Below, piece by piece: positions 1-11,100 of a stretch of DNA of 64,000 nucleotides. The stretch is taken from assembly GCA_032718475.1 (NCBI GenBank), contig JAUCBJ010007108.1, positions 1-64,000 of the forward strand. Direction: 5' to 3'. The notes beneath the pieces are model-generated. The model had not been told where the DNA came from. It made no database searches and saw only the letters and a list, made by a program, of their open reading frames with translations. The position numbers and the translations under genes are program-made. The first letter of the stretch is position 1, and every line of letters starts with the position of its first letter. Source of the DNA: Nemertoderma westbladi (Eukaryota > Xenacoelomorpha > Nemertodermatida > Nemertodermatidae).

Positions 1-141
1 TACGGAGGAAATAGGTCTTAGATCCTCTAAAAACACCGATACAGCAATAATACGGTCTCTTACACTTATTAAATCAACTACAGAGTATTTTAATGTAAAA
101 GATAATAAAAATAACGGGGCAATTCAGCAAAGGCTTTTACA
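1..141 (-). repeat. Diverged LTR fragment of the BEL/Pao family
   Basis: This stretch aligns with the last ~145 bases of the two long terminal repeats at 24148-25317 and 41609-42788. Shared blocks include cctctaaaa-acac, caactacagagta and the terminal aaagcttttaca (here aaggcttttaca). It stops at the same TACA end as the full LTRs. It is clearly more diverged than those two are from each other, so it is an older copy or a related subfamily. The rest of the LTR would lie before the window. Confidence 0.7.
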
Positions 142-171
142 GTATATAAAGCAGAAGGTTATTGCAGCTGT

Positions 172-838
172 ACCGACAGAATATAAACAACTTTTTTTTG
201 AAATTTTGTTTAAAAAAATTATGGCATTTTTCGTTTCAAAAATACCGAAAAATTGAAAAAATCCTAAATTTCGCGATTTTTTACGCACAAAAAATGCCAT
301 AACTTTTTTTAAACAAAATTTCAAAATTCTGACAACAATTTTTGTGCAGAATATTCATCTACTACATAATTCTGCAAACAGAACGAAAATCGGTTGAGTT
401 GTTAAAAAGTAGATAGAGAAAGTGTCCCAAAAAAAGCCAATGCGAGAAAAATAACATTTAAATTTCCTCCTGATTATAACTGACCAAACATGCACTTAAA
501 GTGAAAATTTTTAAAAAATTTTCAAATATGACCTTCGCGTTGGCGGTTTTGATACCTATAGGCTAATTTTTAGCGCTCATTCCGAAAATGACAAAATGTT
601 TCGACATTTCTGGGTGTTTCATTGTCTTTTTTGGTGTCAAATGTGGTGCTGCACCAGAATTAAAATTTTTCAAATTTTGGGTGAAAATTACAAAAGTTGC
701 CATAATTCGAGAACAAAACAACTTATCGAAAAACTGATTTCAGAGTCAGAATCACCATAAAAGTTTACATTGGAAAACACATGAAAAAAATCGGAAGAAA
801 ATAAGACTGGGGGTGAACGATGACCCCCCCCCCCCCCC
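172..838 (+). repeat. Partial copy of the 1.1-kb palindromic element
   Basis: It carries the centre and the whole right arm of the palindrome found at 5955-7068: the 'cattttt-cg-aaaaataccgaaaaat' centre, 'gagaaagtgtcccaaaaaaagcca' context, 'gttgccataattcgagaacaaaa', and the terminal 'gactggggg...cccccc' run. Most of the left arm is missing, cut off next to the LTR fragment. No credible coding sequence; short ORFs are chance. Confidence 0.75.
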
Positions 839-864
839 CTTTAAGAGGATATAATTAGTGTTTG

Positions 865-1137
865 CGCCCATGTGAAGAATACCAGGATTTCACTTTTCGG
901 TCGACTTTTTATTGGAATTTTATATATGAAGATTTTTTATTTTTTTTAATTTATCTTTATTAAGTGTTTTATAGCGCTTATTTCTGTCTTATAACCTGTA
1001 CATATACTAATTCGTTTATTGTTTTGGTTAGATTCAGCCCTTCTGTAACCTGTGGTTTTGGTGAAAATTGGGTTAACTTGGGGTAACTGCAAAGTGAAAT
1101 ATAACGGCAGAAAGTCTGGTATTCTTCACATGGGCCC
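865..1137. mobile_element. MITE with 20-bp perfect TIRs (family A)
   Basis: A 273-bp non-coding element. The left end 866-885 reads GCCCATGTGAAGAATACCAG and the right end 1116-1135 is its exact reverse complement. Immediately outside, GTGTTTG occurs at 858-864 and again at 1138-1144, a candidate 7-bp target-site duplication. The interior holds a core (about 1013-1055, tttattgttttggtta ... ctgtaacctg) that recurs in other elements of the window. A second, damaged copy lies at 59757-60020. It encodes nothing and must be moved by a transposase made elsewhere. Confidence 0.8.
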
Positions 1138-2316
1138 GTGTTTGTGTATGTGTTTTGATGTAATATAAAACTTCAAATTCGCGTAAGTTGATGAAGTTAA
1201 CATATCCTGGAGTGGAGGCCTGTTGCGCGTAGCGCTTTAAACTAATAAATGAACTACAGTAAGATAAAATACAAGAAAATAAAATACAAAAAAATAAAAA
1301 ATATTGCGATTTTATCCAGTTTCATATCCTAAACGTACAAATTAAATTAATTAAATAAAATGAATAAAAAGTAAAATAAATATACAGTACTTTGTGGGCA
1401 AAAAAGAAAAGAAAAAAAAAAGAAATCACCTGAGCTGTTGCTGGTTGGATAGGCTAGTCACCCCCCCCCCCCCCCCCCCCCTGATAGCAGTTGATAATAC
1501 TAGCTTCGGCTACTTCCAACTACTATCAGTGCACTATCAATATTCAAAAACTAAATCCCTTTAATAGAAATTATTAAATTATTAAAGGCTTACCCTGCGA
1601 ATTAAAAATAATGATATTATTGTTATAATTAATGTGTACGACCATTCGGTATAAATAAAAACAAATAATAAATAAAAATAAATAATAGCGGTGAAAACTG
1701 AAAGAAAAATTGTCAAAATGCCAAATGTCTACACTGCAGTACCGGTACTGTTTTATGTACCATTTTTTTAAAAATAATTATCCTATAATATATACCCTGC
1801 TACCAGACTACAGGTCTTTTCACCGGTACGGGTACCGGTGTCCCAGTCAAAATTGCCCCCTGTAGAATACGCCCCCCCCGGGCGTAATCGCCTAGCGCGT
1901 AATGACCCCCCGGGTATACTCGCCTAGCGCGTAATGACCCCCCGGGTATACTCGCCTAGCGCGTAATGACCCCCTTCCGCGCCAAATGCCCCACCCCAAC
2001 TGCAAAGAATTAAGATAAGATTCAGAATTAAGATACTAAATAAGCTGACAGTGCAGCAGTTAACGGTAACGGTAGGGCTGCGAATTAATATCCCGCCTCA
2101 ATGTTAAAGTCTCAATTTAGGGAAAGGAGCAGGTTACAGTGGCACGTTATTTTAACCAAAACAATAAACTAAGCACAATAGAACAGGTTACAGTTTTATT
2201 TTTGAGAATAATCAGCTGTTATTTGCGTCGAATTTCCAGCCCACCCCCCCCCCCCATATATTGGCATTCGTGGGCTATCTTGTGTAACTAAACTGAAATC
2301 GAACCTTGCTCTTAAT
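1138..2316. other. AT-rich intergenic stretch with poly-C run and short tandem repeats
   Basis: No gene is visible. It contains a run of about 22 C at 1460-1481 and a 32-bp tandem repeat (about 1885-1975, unit with cgcctagcgcgtaatgac, roughly three copies). At 2085-2260 there is an inverted copy of the dispersed core motif (aggttacagtgg ... aaccaaaacaataaac), which matches 43636-43730 and 47460-47520. Confidence 0.5.
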
Positions 2317-2596
2317 TCAATTCAAGTTAAGAGCCAGACTTGGTCTCGAATTGGAATCGATTTAATAGGGCCGCTACCGTTGACGCTGAAGGGAAATGCG
2401 TATATAATGACATGTACGGACTACTTTACTAAATGGCCCGAAGCCAAGGCTCTTCCTGGAAAAGACTCGCGTTGCGGAATTTCTGTACGAATTGTTGACT
2501 CGCTACGGGGTGGCGGAGCCGGAGATCGTGATGTCAGATCAGGGACGTGAGTTCGTGGCAGAAGTTAATGAGCAGCTTTTTAAGTATTACATTAAT
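2317..2596 (+). pseudogene. Ty3/gypsy-type integrase core fragment (decayed)
   Basis: Translation gives an integrase catalytic-core start: a W..IGIDLIGPLP motif with the first catalytic Asp (about 2350-2375), then MTCTDYFTKWPEA in one frame. After a frameshift near 2460 the next frame reads VAEFLYELLTRYG...EIVMSDQGREF with the second catalytic Asp. It ends soon after, before the catalytic Glu. The I-G-I-D..GP and SDQG-F signatures are those of gypsy-like integrases rather than the BEL/Pao integrase at 31360-33045. No LTR or pol remainder is seen on either side, so this is an orphan fragment. Confidence 0.75.
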
Positions 2597-3637
2597 ACCA
2601 CCCACTGTACATTGTTATGTATCATTGTATATTGTTTATGGTATTCTGGTATACTTATGATATGTAATAAATAGGCCTAATGTAATGTGTAATGAAATTA
2701 CAATTGAATCCCTTATTTCAAACCATAAAATCACCGGGGGGGGGGGGGCATTCTGCGCGGTAGGGGGCCATATGGCGCTAGGCCTATGTGACCCGGGGGG
2801 GCATTTGGCGCTAGGCGAATATGCCCCCCTGGGCATTCCGCGCGGGGGGGGGGGGGGGGGGGGGGGGGGTGGGGGGGGGGGGGGGGGGGATATTTTCACC
2901 TGTGACTGTGACACCTGTACCGATATACACAGTCTGACAGTCAGATGCCCAGGCGGTCGGCACCACAAATACATAATTGGCCAACTCAAATTCAAACTTG
3001 AAATGTACCTAGTAAATCACTGGAAGTGACTACGCCTACTACTGCAGTACCGTACTGTAGGCCTACTGTCTGACAAGTTCAATCTTGAAATGTACCGTAC
3101 CGTAGTAAACCACTGGAAGTGCCTACGCCTACTGCTGTACTGTCAGACAATCTGACCGTACAGCCGTACGCATACCAGACTGGCATACAGCCGTATGCTG
3201 GTATCAGGTATGCAATGAAAACCGATTAGACCTCCTAGCTGCCTATGGCCTAGATCGCCTCGACTGTAAAAGTTAACTGCAGTCTGCCCCAGACCTGCCT
3301 GTCTGCAGAACTGGCAAGTGGATGACTGCAGACTGGTAGCGATAGGTACAGTACCGGCTGACCGGTACACAATAACCAGACTGCCAGATAACGTAGGTAA
3401 CCAGTTGCCAGTACCCACCCCCACCACCCACTCCACGTCCACACCATGCTGCCATGCAGCCACCAGGCAGCCAGGCACCAGCCGCAGCTATGCACACGTC
3501 AGCGGTCAGCAGGCAGCAGCAGCAGCACTCAGCATACACGCACAATTTTTTAAATAATGGAATCTGTTGCTATGGCTGTATGGTTTGGCCCTGGCAGCCT
3601 GGGTCCACAATTCTTCGATTTCAACCACCATCATACG
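2597..3637. other. Poly-G tract and degenerate tandem duplication, no gene
   Basis: It holds long G runs (about 2736-2748 and 2845-2889). A diverged ~90-bp tandem duplication follows: 2985-3060 against 3077-3140, sharing 'cttgaaatgtacc', 'cactggaagtg' and 'ctacgcctact'. Frames that look open across the G run read as poly-Gly or poly-Pro and are not coding. Confidence 0.5.
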
Positions 3638-3823
3638 TCCATACATGCCATACTACAGTACTATCAGTCAGGGAGATCATCAATTTTGTGGTTACCCCAA
3701 ATTTCGAATTCTGGTAATAGACTGTCTGACTGTCAGACTGTCGAAAATTGGGGTTTTTTGTTCAAATTTGAGGTATCTTTAGGCTCATAATATCGAGTGT
3801 TGCTGCGACTTAGGGAAACTGTT

Positions 3824-3935
3824 GGAGCAACTTCTACTTTTAATATGTTAAAATATAATGTAAAATAAGAACTTTTATCGGAGCAACTTCTACTTTTAAT
3901 ATGTTAAAATATAATGTAAAATAAGAACTTTTATC
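3824..3935. repeat. Perfect 56-bp tandem duplication
   Basis: Two consecutive copies of a 56-bp AT-rich unit that begins ggagcaacttctac and ends aagaacttttatc. I see no mismatch between them, so the duplication is recent. Non-coding. Confidence 0.85.
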
Positions 3936-4948
3936 GATGCAATAAAATATTTCACCGATGCAAACATGCTTTTATTGGGGCGAAAATTGAAATTTGAGGT
4001 TAAACCTCAAATTTAAGACAAAACCTCAAATTTCGCCAGTCTTTACAACATCACCAGCCTGCCAGCCGTAGGGTGTAGCAGTAGGCTTTGCTGCTTAGTG
4101 CTTATATCAGTATAGAGCTTGGTGAGAATGGGTGACCAGTGTAACCTGTGACATGACATGTATGCAGGGTAGGCTTAACCTTACAGCACAGCAACTTACA
4201 GTCAATAACTTTAATGATTGTTAACTCCGTTGGTGATTGGTGAGAAAATTCAGAAGACTAGAGAAATCGCTATCCTTACAGCCTTACTGTTGGTAAGAAG
4301 AACAGTAGACCAAATCCTCACTGTTGCGAGATTCAAGCTCACACAGCTGCACAGTCACAGACTCAGGAAGGCCTACTACAGTACTTTATCTTATAGATGT
4401 TGAATCAATTCCAGATTTGGAAGTTTACATATTCTGGCATTCATCTGTTCTGTTCATCATTCATATCACACATCTTCGGAAAAAAATATGTTTTCTGGTT
4501 GTTGATGTCCTCTTTAAAACCTTGTATATCAAATGAAGCCATTCGTCTCCTGACAGCCTGAAGACTTATGTAATATTCGCCTGCCCTAGCTCTATCTGTC
4601 AATTGGAATACTGTACCATCATTCTTCCACAGTTTGGAGCCAATATCTAGACAAATGTTGGGGCCGCAAAGGTTGACGTGGTTTATACAATATATGTGGA
4701 CTTGATTCTTTTGTTAGTTATTCTATACGACTGGAGACTATAAAGTTGGAACCACTACCTACTGCAGTAGGCCTATACATCAATTAAAGATCAATTTGAT
4801 AATGTGCTTTAAACTTATATGTAAAGATCTGAACCTGATCCTCCATTACAACAATGTGCAACATCCTCGCAGACTATTTTAATATCCCAGCCAGACATCC
4901 AATGCAATCATGACCTGGCCATATATATAAAATTATGAAGCAAAGGCC

Positions 4949-5209
4949 ATGCCCCCGCCCCGCCCATCTGCCCATGCTGCCATGTCTGCATGTTCCATAC
5001 AACACCTCTTCTTTATCAGGGTCATTAACATATGGAACATGCTGGACCTGGAACACAGTAGAAACATCATCATCACTAATCGCTATTCTTTTAAACAGTC
5101 TTTAGACTCTGCTTTCTTATCAAGACATCTGAAATGTTTTAGAAATCTAAGTGACTGTTTGTTTATACTATACATACGATACATACATCCTTTTAAGTTG
5201 ACCTTATGA
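4949..5209 (+). pseudogene. Possible LINE reverse-transcriptase C-terminal remnant
   Basis: The translation around 5015-5150 reads RVINIWNML followed about 20 residues later by SFKQSLDSAFLSRHL. That spacing of 'RV-N-WN-L' and 'FK..LD' resembles the extreme C-terminus of CR1/RTE-type LINE ORF2 proteins. No RT motif precedes it and the similarity is short, so this is a weak call; it may be chance. Confidence 0.3.
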
Positions 5210-5416
5210 GGAACCAGAATCATTGATAACTTGGGCAAAAAGTATAACCTTTTTCACTAACCTATTCTCGTGGCTTTATCTCATCTCTGGAGTACACCTT
5301 GCAGGCACTAAAGTTGCATTGCAATAGTGTGTAGGGATGGATTTTGCTCAAATTTCGATCAAAAATTTTGATCAACACATTCAATGAAATTTTAGAAATT
5401 CCACCAAAAATATTTT

Positions 5417-5668
5417 GGCACTTGTGTCAAATCAAATAGGTGACCCCCCTAATCTGCTAATCCTGAAATCACCAGCTAATCCTGAAATTTAGTGCAGGGC
5501 AGGTGATATCAATATTCCTAACTCTTGTTTATTGTTTTTTGGTTACTTTTACCTCTCAGCCTCTGTAACCTTTGCTAACCCTGTAGCCGGGCACTTCGTG
5601 AAAGTGACTTTAGTTTAGGTGATTTCAGGATTAGGAGCTAGGAGGGTCCCCTATTTGACACAAGTGCC
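5417..5668. mobile_element. Foldback/MITE element with ~52-bp inverted ends (family B)
   Basis: Left arm 5417-5473 (ggcacttgtgtcaaat ... taatcctgaaatcacc) pairs with right arm 5618-5668 (ggtgatttcaggatta ... atttgacacaagtgcc), with a few small mismatches and a 6-base gap. The ~145-bp interior contains the dispersed core (cttgtttattgttttttgg ... ctctgtaacctttgc) also seen in family A at 865-1137, although the TIRs are unrelated. No ORF. Confidence 0.7.
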
Positions 5669-5954
5669 AATGTTTTATTTTACTTTTTTTACCGGGAGAA
5701 AAAGTAAAATCAATGCAAAATTATGGCTCTATGGTACATTATTATGTGGCAATATTATTCAATATTATTGTAGGTTGCTGTGTTCGTGTTGCCGACTTTG
5801 CAAAAGCTGTGCCCAACAAAAATTACAATATTCAGATATTATGGGGACAACTTTTTCCCTACCAGTAGGGAAAAAAGGTAGGCCTACTACTTTTTCTCCG
5901 ATTTTACGGCATATTCAAGCAAAAAAAGTAACAATATAAAAGTATAAGTTCTTT

Positions 5955-7068
5955 AAGGGGGTCACCCCCAGTCTTTTTTTTCATCATATTTTTTTTAATG
6001 TGTTTTCCGATGTGAAATTTTATGGTAATTCCGAATCTGAAATCAGTTTTTCGATAAGGTATTTTGTTCTCGAGTTATGGCAACGTTTGTAATTTTCACC
6101 CAAAATTTCAAATTTTTAAATTTTGGTGCAGCTCCACATTTGACACCAAAAATTACCATCAAACACCCATAAATGTGCAAATATTTTGCCATTTTCGGAA
6201 TCAGCGCCTAAAATTAGCCGATAGGTATCAAAACCACGAAAGTAGATTATATTTGAAAAAATTTTCACTTTTGGTGCATGTTTGGTCAGTTGTTATCAGG
6301 ATGAAATTTAAATGTCATTTTTCTCGCATTGGCTTTTTTGGGACACTTTCTCTATCTACTTTTTAACTACTCAACGGACTTTCGTTCTGTTTGCAGAATT
6401 ATATAGAGGAATATTCGCCGCAAAAATTGTATAGACAGAATTTTGAAATTTTGCTTCAAAAAAAGTTATAGCATTTTTCGTTTAAAAAATACCGAAAAAT
6501 CTAAAAAATCCAAAATTTAGCGATTTTTTACACAAAAAATGCCATAACTTATTTTTGAAAAAAAATTTCAAAATTCTGTCTATTCAATTTTTGCGGCGAA
6601 TATTCCTCTACATAATTCTGCAAACAGAACGAAAATCCGTTGAGTAGTTAAAAAGTAGATAGAGAAAGTGTCCCAAAAAAAGCCAATGCGAGAAAAATGA
6701 CATTTAAATTTCATCCTGATAACAACTGACCAAACATGCACCAAAAGTGAAATTTTTTTCAAATTTTTCAAATATAATCTACTTTCGTGGTTTTGATACC
6801 TATAGGCTAATTTTAGGCGCTGATTCCGAAAATGGCAAAATATTTGCACATTTATGGGTGTTTGATGGTAATTTTTGGTGTCAAATGTGGTGCTGCACCA
6901 AAATTTAAAAATTTGAAATTTTGGGTGAAAATTACAAAAGTTGCCATAACTCGAGAACAAAATACCTTATCGAAAAACTGATTTCAGATTCGGAATTACC
7001 ATAAAATTTCATATCGGAAAACACATTAAAAAAAATATGATAAAAAAAAAGACTGGGATGCCCCCCCC
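5955..7068. repeat. 1.1-kb near-perfect palindrome (foldback element)
   Basis: Two arms of about 550 bp in inverted orientation meet near 6507 with almost no spacer. The outer ends read 'gtcacccccagtctttttt' and 'aaaaaaagactgggatgcccccc'. Matching landmarks include 'tttttcgataaggtattttgttctcgag' against its complement at 6951-6978, and 'gggacactttctctatctac' at 6340 against its complement near 6655. Similar frames on opposite strands at 6064-6366 and 6580-6960 are the same sequence read from each arm and are not genes. A partial copy is at 172-838. The poly-C run follows the right end in both copies, which suggests it belongs to the element. Confidence 0.85.
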
Positions 7069-8119
7069 CCCTTACTGCCTTAAGCTCTGTACTTCGTTTT
7101 ATATGTCTACCATCTGATCATACCACCCCCAGACCCCACTGCACCCCTACCCACTACCAGTAGCCTTTTTAAGTATAAGTCTTTTTAAACCTATACTGAA
7201 TATGTTTTAAATATTATATTTCACAACACTCAGACACTAGGCCTACATCAGTTTATTTTTTTACCTTTGCAATACAGTAACAAGCTAACAACTACTGAAC
7301 TAGGCCAACTATGACTTACTGTCTGTATCTGACTATGCTGCTATGAAATTCAAATTTGGGGTAAAACAAAAATTTAGAGAATTAACCTAACCTTGTATTA
7401 AATTTGAGGTAATTCCAAAATTGGGTCTATAATTTGAAATTTGAGGTATTCTCAAATTTGATGATCTCCCTGACTGACTTGACTATGGCAGTATGGATCG
7501 ACCGAATTTAAAATTTTGCCGAACCGAACCGAATTTGAAAAAAATTCGGCAATTTTGGTACCGAATAGGCCTACCGAATATTGAACAATTTGACACTACA
7601 GTGCCAAGGTTATAATATTCAGTTTTAAATGTAAATGTAAAAAATTTGTCAAAAAATTCAGTATTTACTAAAAAAAAGAAAGGAGGAAAATCGACTACGG
7701 TACTACTACTGTACTATAAAAACTACGGTTTTTGTGAGTCCATCTAACTCTAACAGAGTGCAGGTGTGACATTCTACTATGCAAATTACCAATAGTACTA
7801 TCTACACGATTTAAATTACACTTGTATTGTTGTATACACGTTTTGCAAGCGTTTCCCACTCCTTTGTACTCTTTTGTACTATTTTTGCACTTTATTGTAC
7901 TCTTTTGTACTATAGGCCTATTGTATATTGTACTACCGGTAGGCTATTTTGTACTTTTTTTGTACAAATTCGTCGGACCCCTATAACCGACAGATCAGTA
8001 TACTGGTATGGTATACCTATCATGTCCTACATTTTCTGTTTTCTGATGTGCATTTATTATTATTGTAGGCCTAATTTATATATCTGTATATTATTATATT
8101 GTTATTATTGATATATATA
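7069..8119. promoter_or_regulatory. 5' flank of the NIPBL gene
   Basis: About 1 kb without a gene. It carries A/T-rich 'aaatttgaggta' repeats to 7460, a 'ccgaaccgaaccgaattt' stretch near 7520, and short repeats of 'ttttgtact' around 7860-7960. Any promoter or 5' UTR of NIPBL should lie here. I cannot place a transcription start: no convincing TATA or initiator combination is evident. Confidence 0.3.
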
Positions 8120-11100
8120 ATGGCCGAAATACCGATAATTAATTTGTCAGGATTTACAAGTTTAACTGATGTTCTTTCTGATCTACCACTCCCGGCACCT
8201 TTACCAAAACATTCTGCTAATTTATTAGACAAACCCGAACTAGTTGCTCGAGCTCGACAACTCCTTCACTGTCAAGATGAAGCTCTTGTTTCGAAATTGG
8301 TAAATGCATTAGGTTCTGTATCAACGGAATATCTGGACTTAAAGAACCCTAATATTAATTCCGACGTAATCAATCATAATGAATTACCTCCGTTGCTACA
8401 AGCTGTGCTACAGAAAGATCCACATGTTTTTAAGAAACAACGTTTGCACCGCAATTCCCCCATAACTACGAAGTTACCTGAGACTACTTTAGTTGCTACA
8501 GAAGTAGATGAAGCCGGGATTGAGTCTTGCGATACTGCGGAAATGGAATCGAAACAACAGCCTTCCGATATTCCGCTATCTAACATTGATGCGCCTTTCT
8601 CTCCCGAACAGAGTCCGGGTTCCCACGCCCTTCCTCAGTTCATGTCGTCTTCGTCACCCATCCGTCCAGCCCGTCCGTGGCCACAAGTTACCAAATACAA
8701 CCTACTTAACTCCTGCGGTGTTGTCTCCCAGGAATCAAATGCCTTAACTGGCAACCCCGTTAAGGATGAGCCTCCAGGATACGGCTCCTCCTTGAATATC
8801 ATCAACCAATCAGCAACCTTCCAAATGCCGCAGAAGAAACAGATCCTAAAGAAGCAGCACGAGATGATGGGGAATCACTATCCCGCGGTCCATCTCACCG
8901 ATGTTATGGATCCGAGCCGTGCCGGGAGTAAACCCATTAGTAGCAACGGTACCTCGGGCTCGGAGTGTCGGATGTTGCATCCGGTGGTCGTGCTGGAGCG
9001 CACGGTCTCGGAACATCTCTTCCAACAGGCGAGCGAGACTTCGGACGTCCGTGAGCCCGGGAAGAAGTCCCGCGAGTTGGACAAACTCAAGGACTACTGG
9101 CAACCGGACCCCGGGGAGGCCGACTTCTCTACTCGGAAGAGGAAGGCCGCCTCTGTCGCCCAGTATAAGTTTAAACACGAGTTCAACCAGGGCGCCGACG
9201 TGCCCAGTCCGGATTCCGGCGAGGACTACCAGCGGGTCACTAAGAGACGACGACTCGACAGCAGTGGGGAGTCCGAACCCGACGACGATGGGGTGGCTCC
9301 GCATAAGAGGCTGGTCTCTCGGAAGGATTTCGCAAAGGTTAAAGCCGGTCGATTTCTAACCCGCGAGGAGATGCTGGAGTCCCGGGTTTATTCTCGGTTT
9401 ATTTCCGCCATCGATAATGTATTGGAGGCCGTGGAGGAGCTCGACATAGTGGCCGACGTCACATCTGTCGACGACGAATGGGAATGCCCGCCCGAGTTTG
9501 TCATTCCGTTGCCCGCCGTCAAAGAGTTATCCACCTTAACCGCCGAATTCAAAAGCATCGGAGGTATGAAACAGGTTTCCCATAAGAAACTAGTTAAGTT
9601 GCTGCAGCTTCTCGATAAGAACATTCGCGATGCGTGTCGATCCCGACTGGATCAGGAGCCGTCGTCCACGGCAGGAGAGGACAGGATCTGGCGGCAACTG
9701 ATGCTGGACAAAATCAACAGATCTCTCGAGTCCACCCTCATCACTCTCAACATTCTCACTTCCAATGAGATGCCGAAAAAGGTCTATCTGGAAGACGCCA
9801 TTGAGGATTCCATCGCGTTCACTAAGTTCCACCTCACCAACACCATTTACCCGCGGTTCGATCCGGCCTACAAAACCGGTGACTCAAAGAATAAACCTTC
9901 GGCAAAGGTTTTACGCGCAAAAGGTCCCAAAACGGACACGCGATTCCTCATCATGTACAACAAGTTGTGCGAGATCGTCAACTGTTTCAGCGTGTTGGTC
10001 CAATGCCAGGAGTTAACTGACACTCTCATCCTCCCACTTTCCTCTCTCGCTATCAGTACCTTCTTCGTCGAGAACGTCTCCGAACTCCAACTCAATGCGC
10101 TCAAACTCACCACCGTTATCTTCTCCATCTACCCCGCCCATCGGCAGCTCATCCTCGACGACATTCTCGCCTCGCTCTCCCGGCTCCCCACCACCAAGAA
10201 GAACCTCCGTGTGTTCGCGGTGTCGGACACGGAATCAGTGCAGATGGTGACGGCCTTGGTGCTGCAGCTGGTCCAGGGTTGCGTCGTCCTGCCGAGGGAC
10301 GAAGGCCGCGAGGAGGAATCCATGTCGCTCGCCGCCCTTCTCAACAAGTCGAGTAAAAAACAAGCCGGGATCAATGCGGAGAACAAGAAGAAGGACCAGA
10401 TGCAGGACTGCGACGTGATCCTCCAACAAGCCTACGACAACTCCTCCCGAGTCGCACAGAGTTTCCTCAGCGTTTTTCTCTCAAAGTGCAGCAGTAAGTG
10501 CGGCGAAGAGGATTTCCGTCCGATCTTCGAGAACTTCGTCCACGACCTCCTAGTCGTCGTCAACCAACCCGAATGGCCAGCCGCCGAGCTCATCCTCAGC
10601 CTCCTCGGCTTCCTCCTTATGAAGCATTTCTCGAACCGCTCCACCGACATGTCGTTGCGAACTGCCTCGCTCGATTACCTCGGGATCGTCGCTGCTAAGC
10701 TGCGGAAGGACGGCGTCAGCGGGGAACACAGCGTCGACGAGATCAAGTCCATCCTCGAGGAGATTGACGAGGCCAAAGTCGACGACGATGTCGATATAAC
10801 GCAGCGATCGCAACACGAACTCTGTAGATATCTAACGGCTAATAAGTCGGTGGATTGTTCGTTCGAATTCGCGAGGAACTTTTATTTCGCTCAGTGGTTT
10901 AAGGATTGTTCGTTGGAAGTGGAGAAAGCCCAGGGATCACCTAACAAGAAGCAGGAGGTCGACTCTGTAGTCGACATGGATGATGTTAATGCTAAAGTAC
11001 AAGTTGTAGAGAAATGTCGGGAATTTCTGAGAAGTTTAGTTAGCGATTGCGAAAGTGAAACTAAAAAGAACACCGTGTTTTTAACGGATAAACAATCTCA

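Larger units (their letters stand above)
3638..7497. repeat. Composite unit bounded by ~45-bp imperfect inverted repeats
   Basis: The left end (3638-3682: TCCATAC-TGCCATA ... CAGTCAGGGAGATCATCAA) is matched in inverse orientation at 7458-7497. Just inside both ends are AT-rich stretches rich in 'ccccaaattt' and 'cctcaaattt'. The span includes a 56-bp tandem duplication (3824-3935), a foldback element (5417-5668) and the large palindrome (5955-7068). No transposase frame was found inside, so this could be a non-autonomous element that collected other insertions, or simply two inverted copies of one short repeat. Confidence 0.45.

Noticed and set aside
1460-1481. Poly-C/poly-G runs as functional G-quadruplex sites
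   Set aside because: Pure homopolymer runs are common beside the foldback elements here and length may be inaccurate in the assembly; nothing else marks them as functional.
2636-3029. Overlapping sense and antisense ORFs with Gly- or Pro-runs
   Set aside because: Caused by the poly-G tract.
6064-6960. Two similar ORFs (100 and 126 codons) on opposite strands
   Set aside because: They are the two arms of the palindrome; not conserved as protein, low-complexity AT-rich translation.
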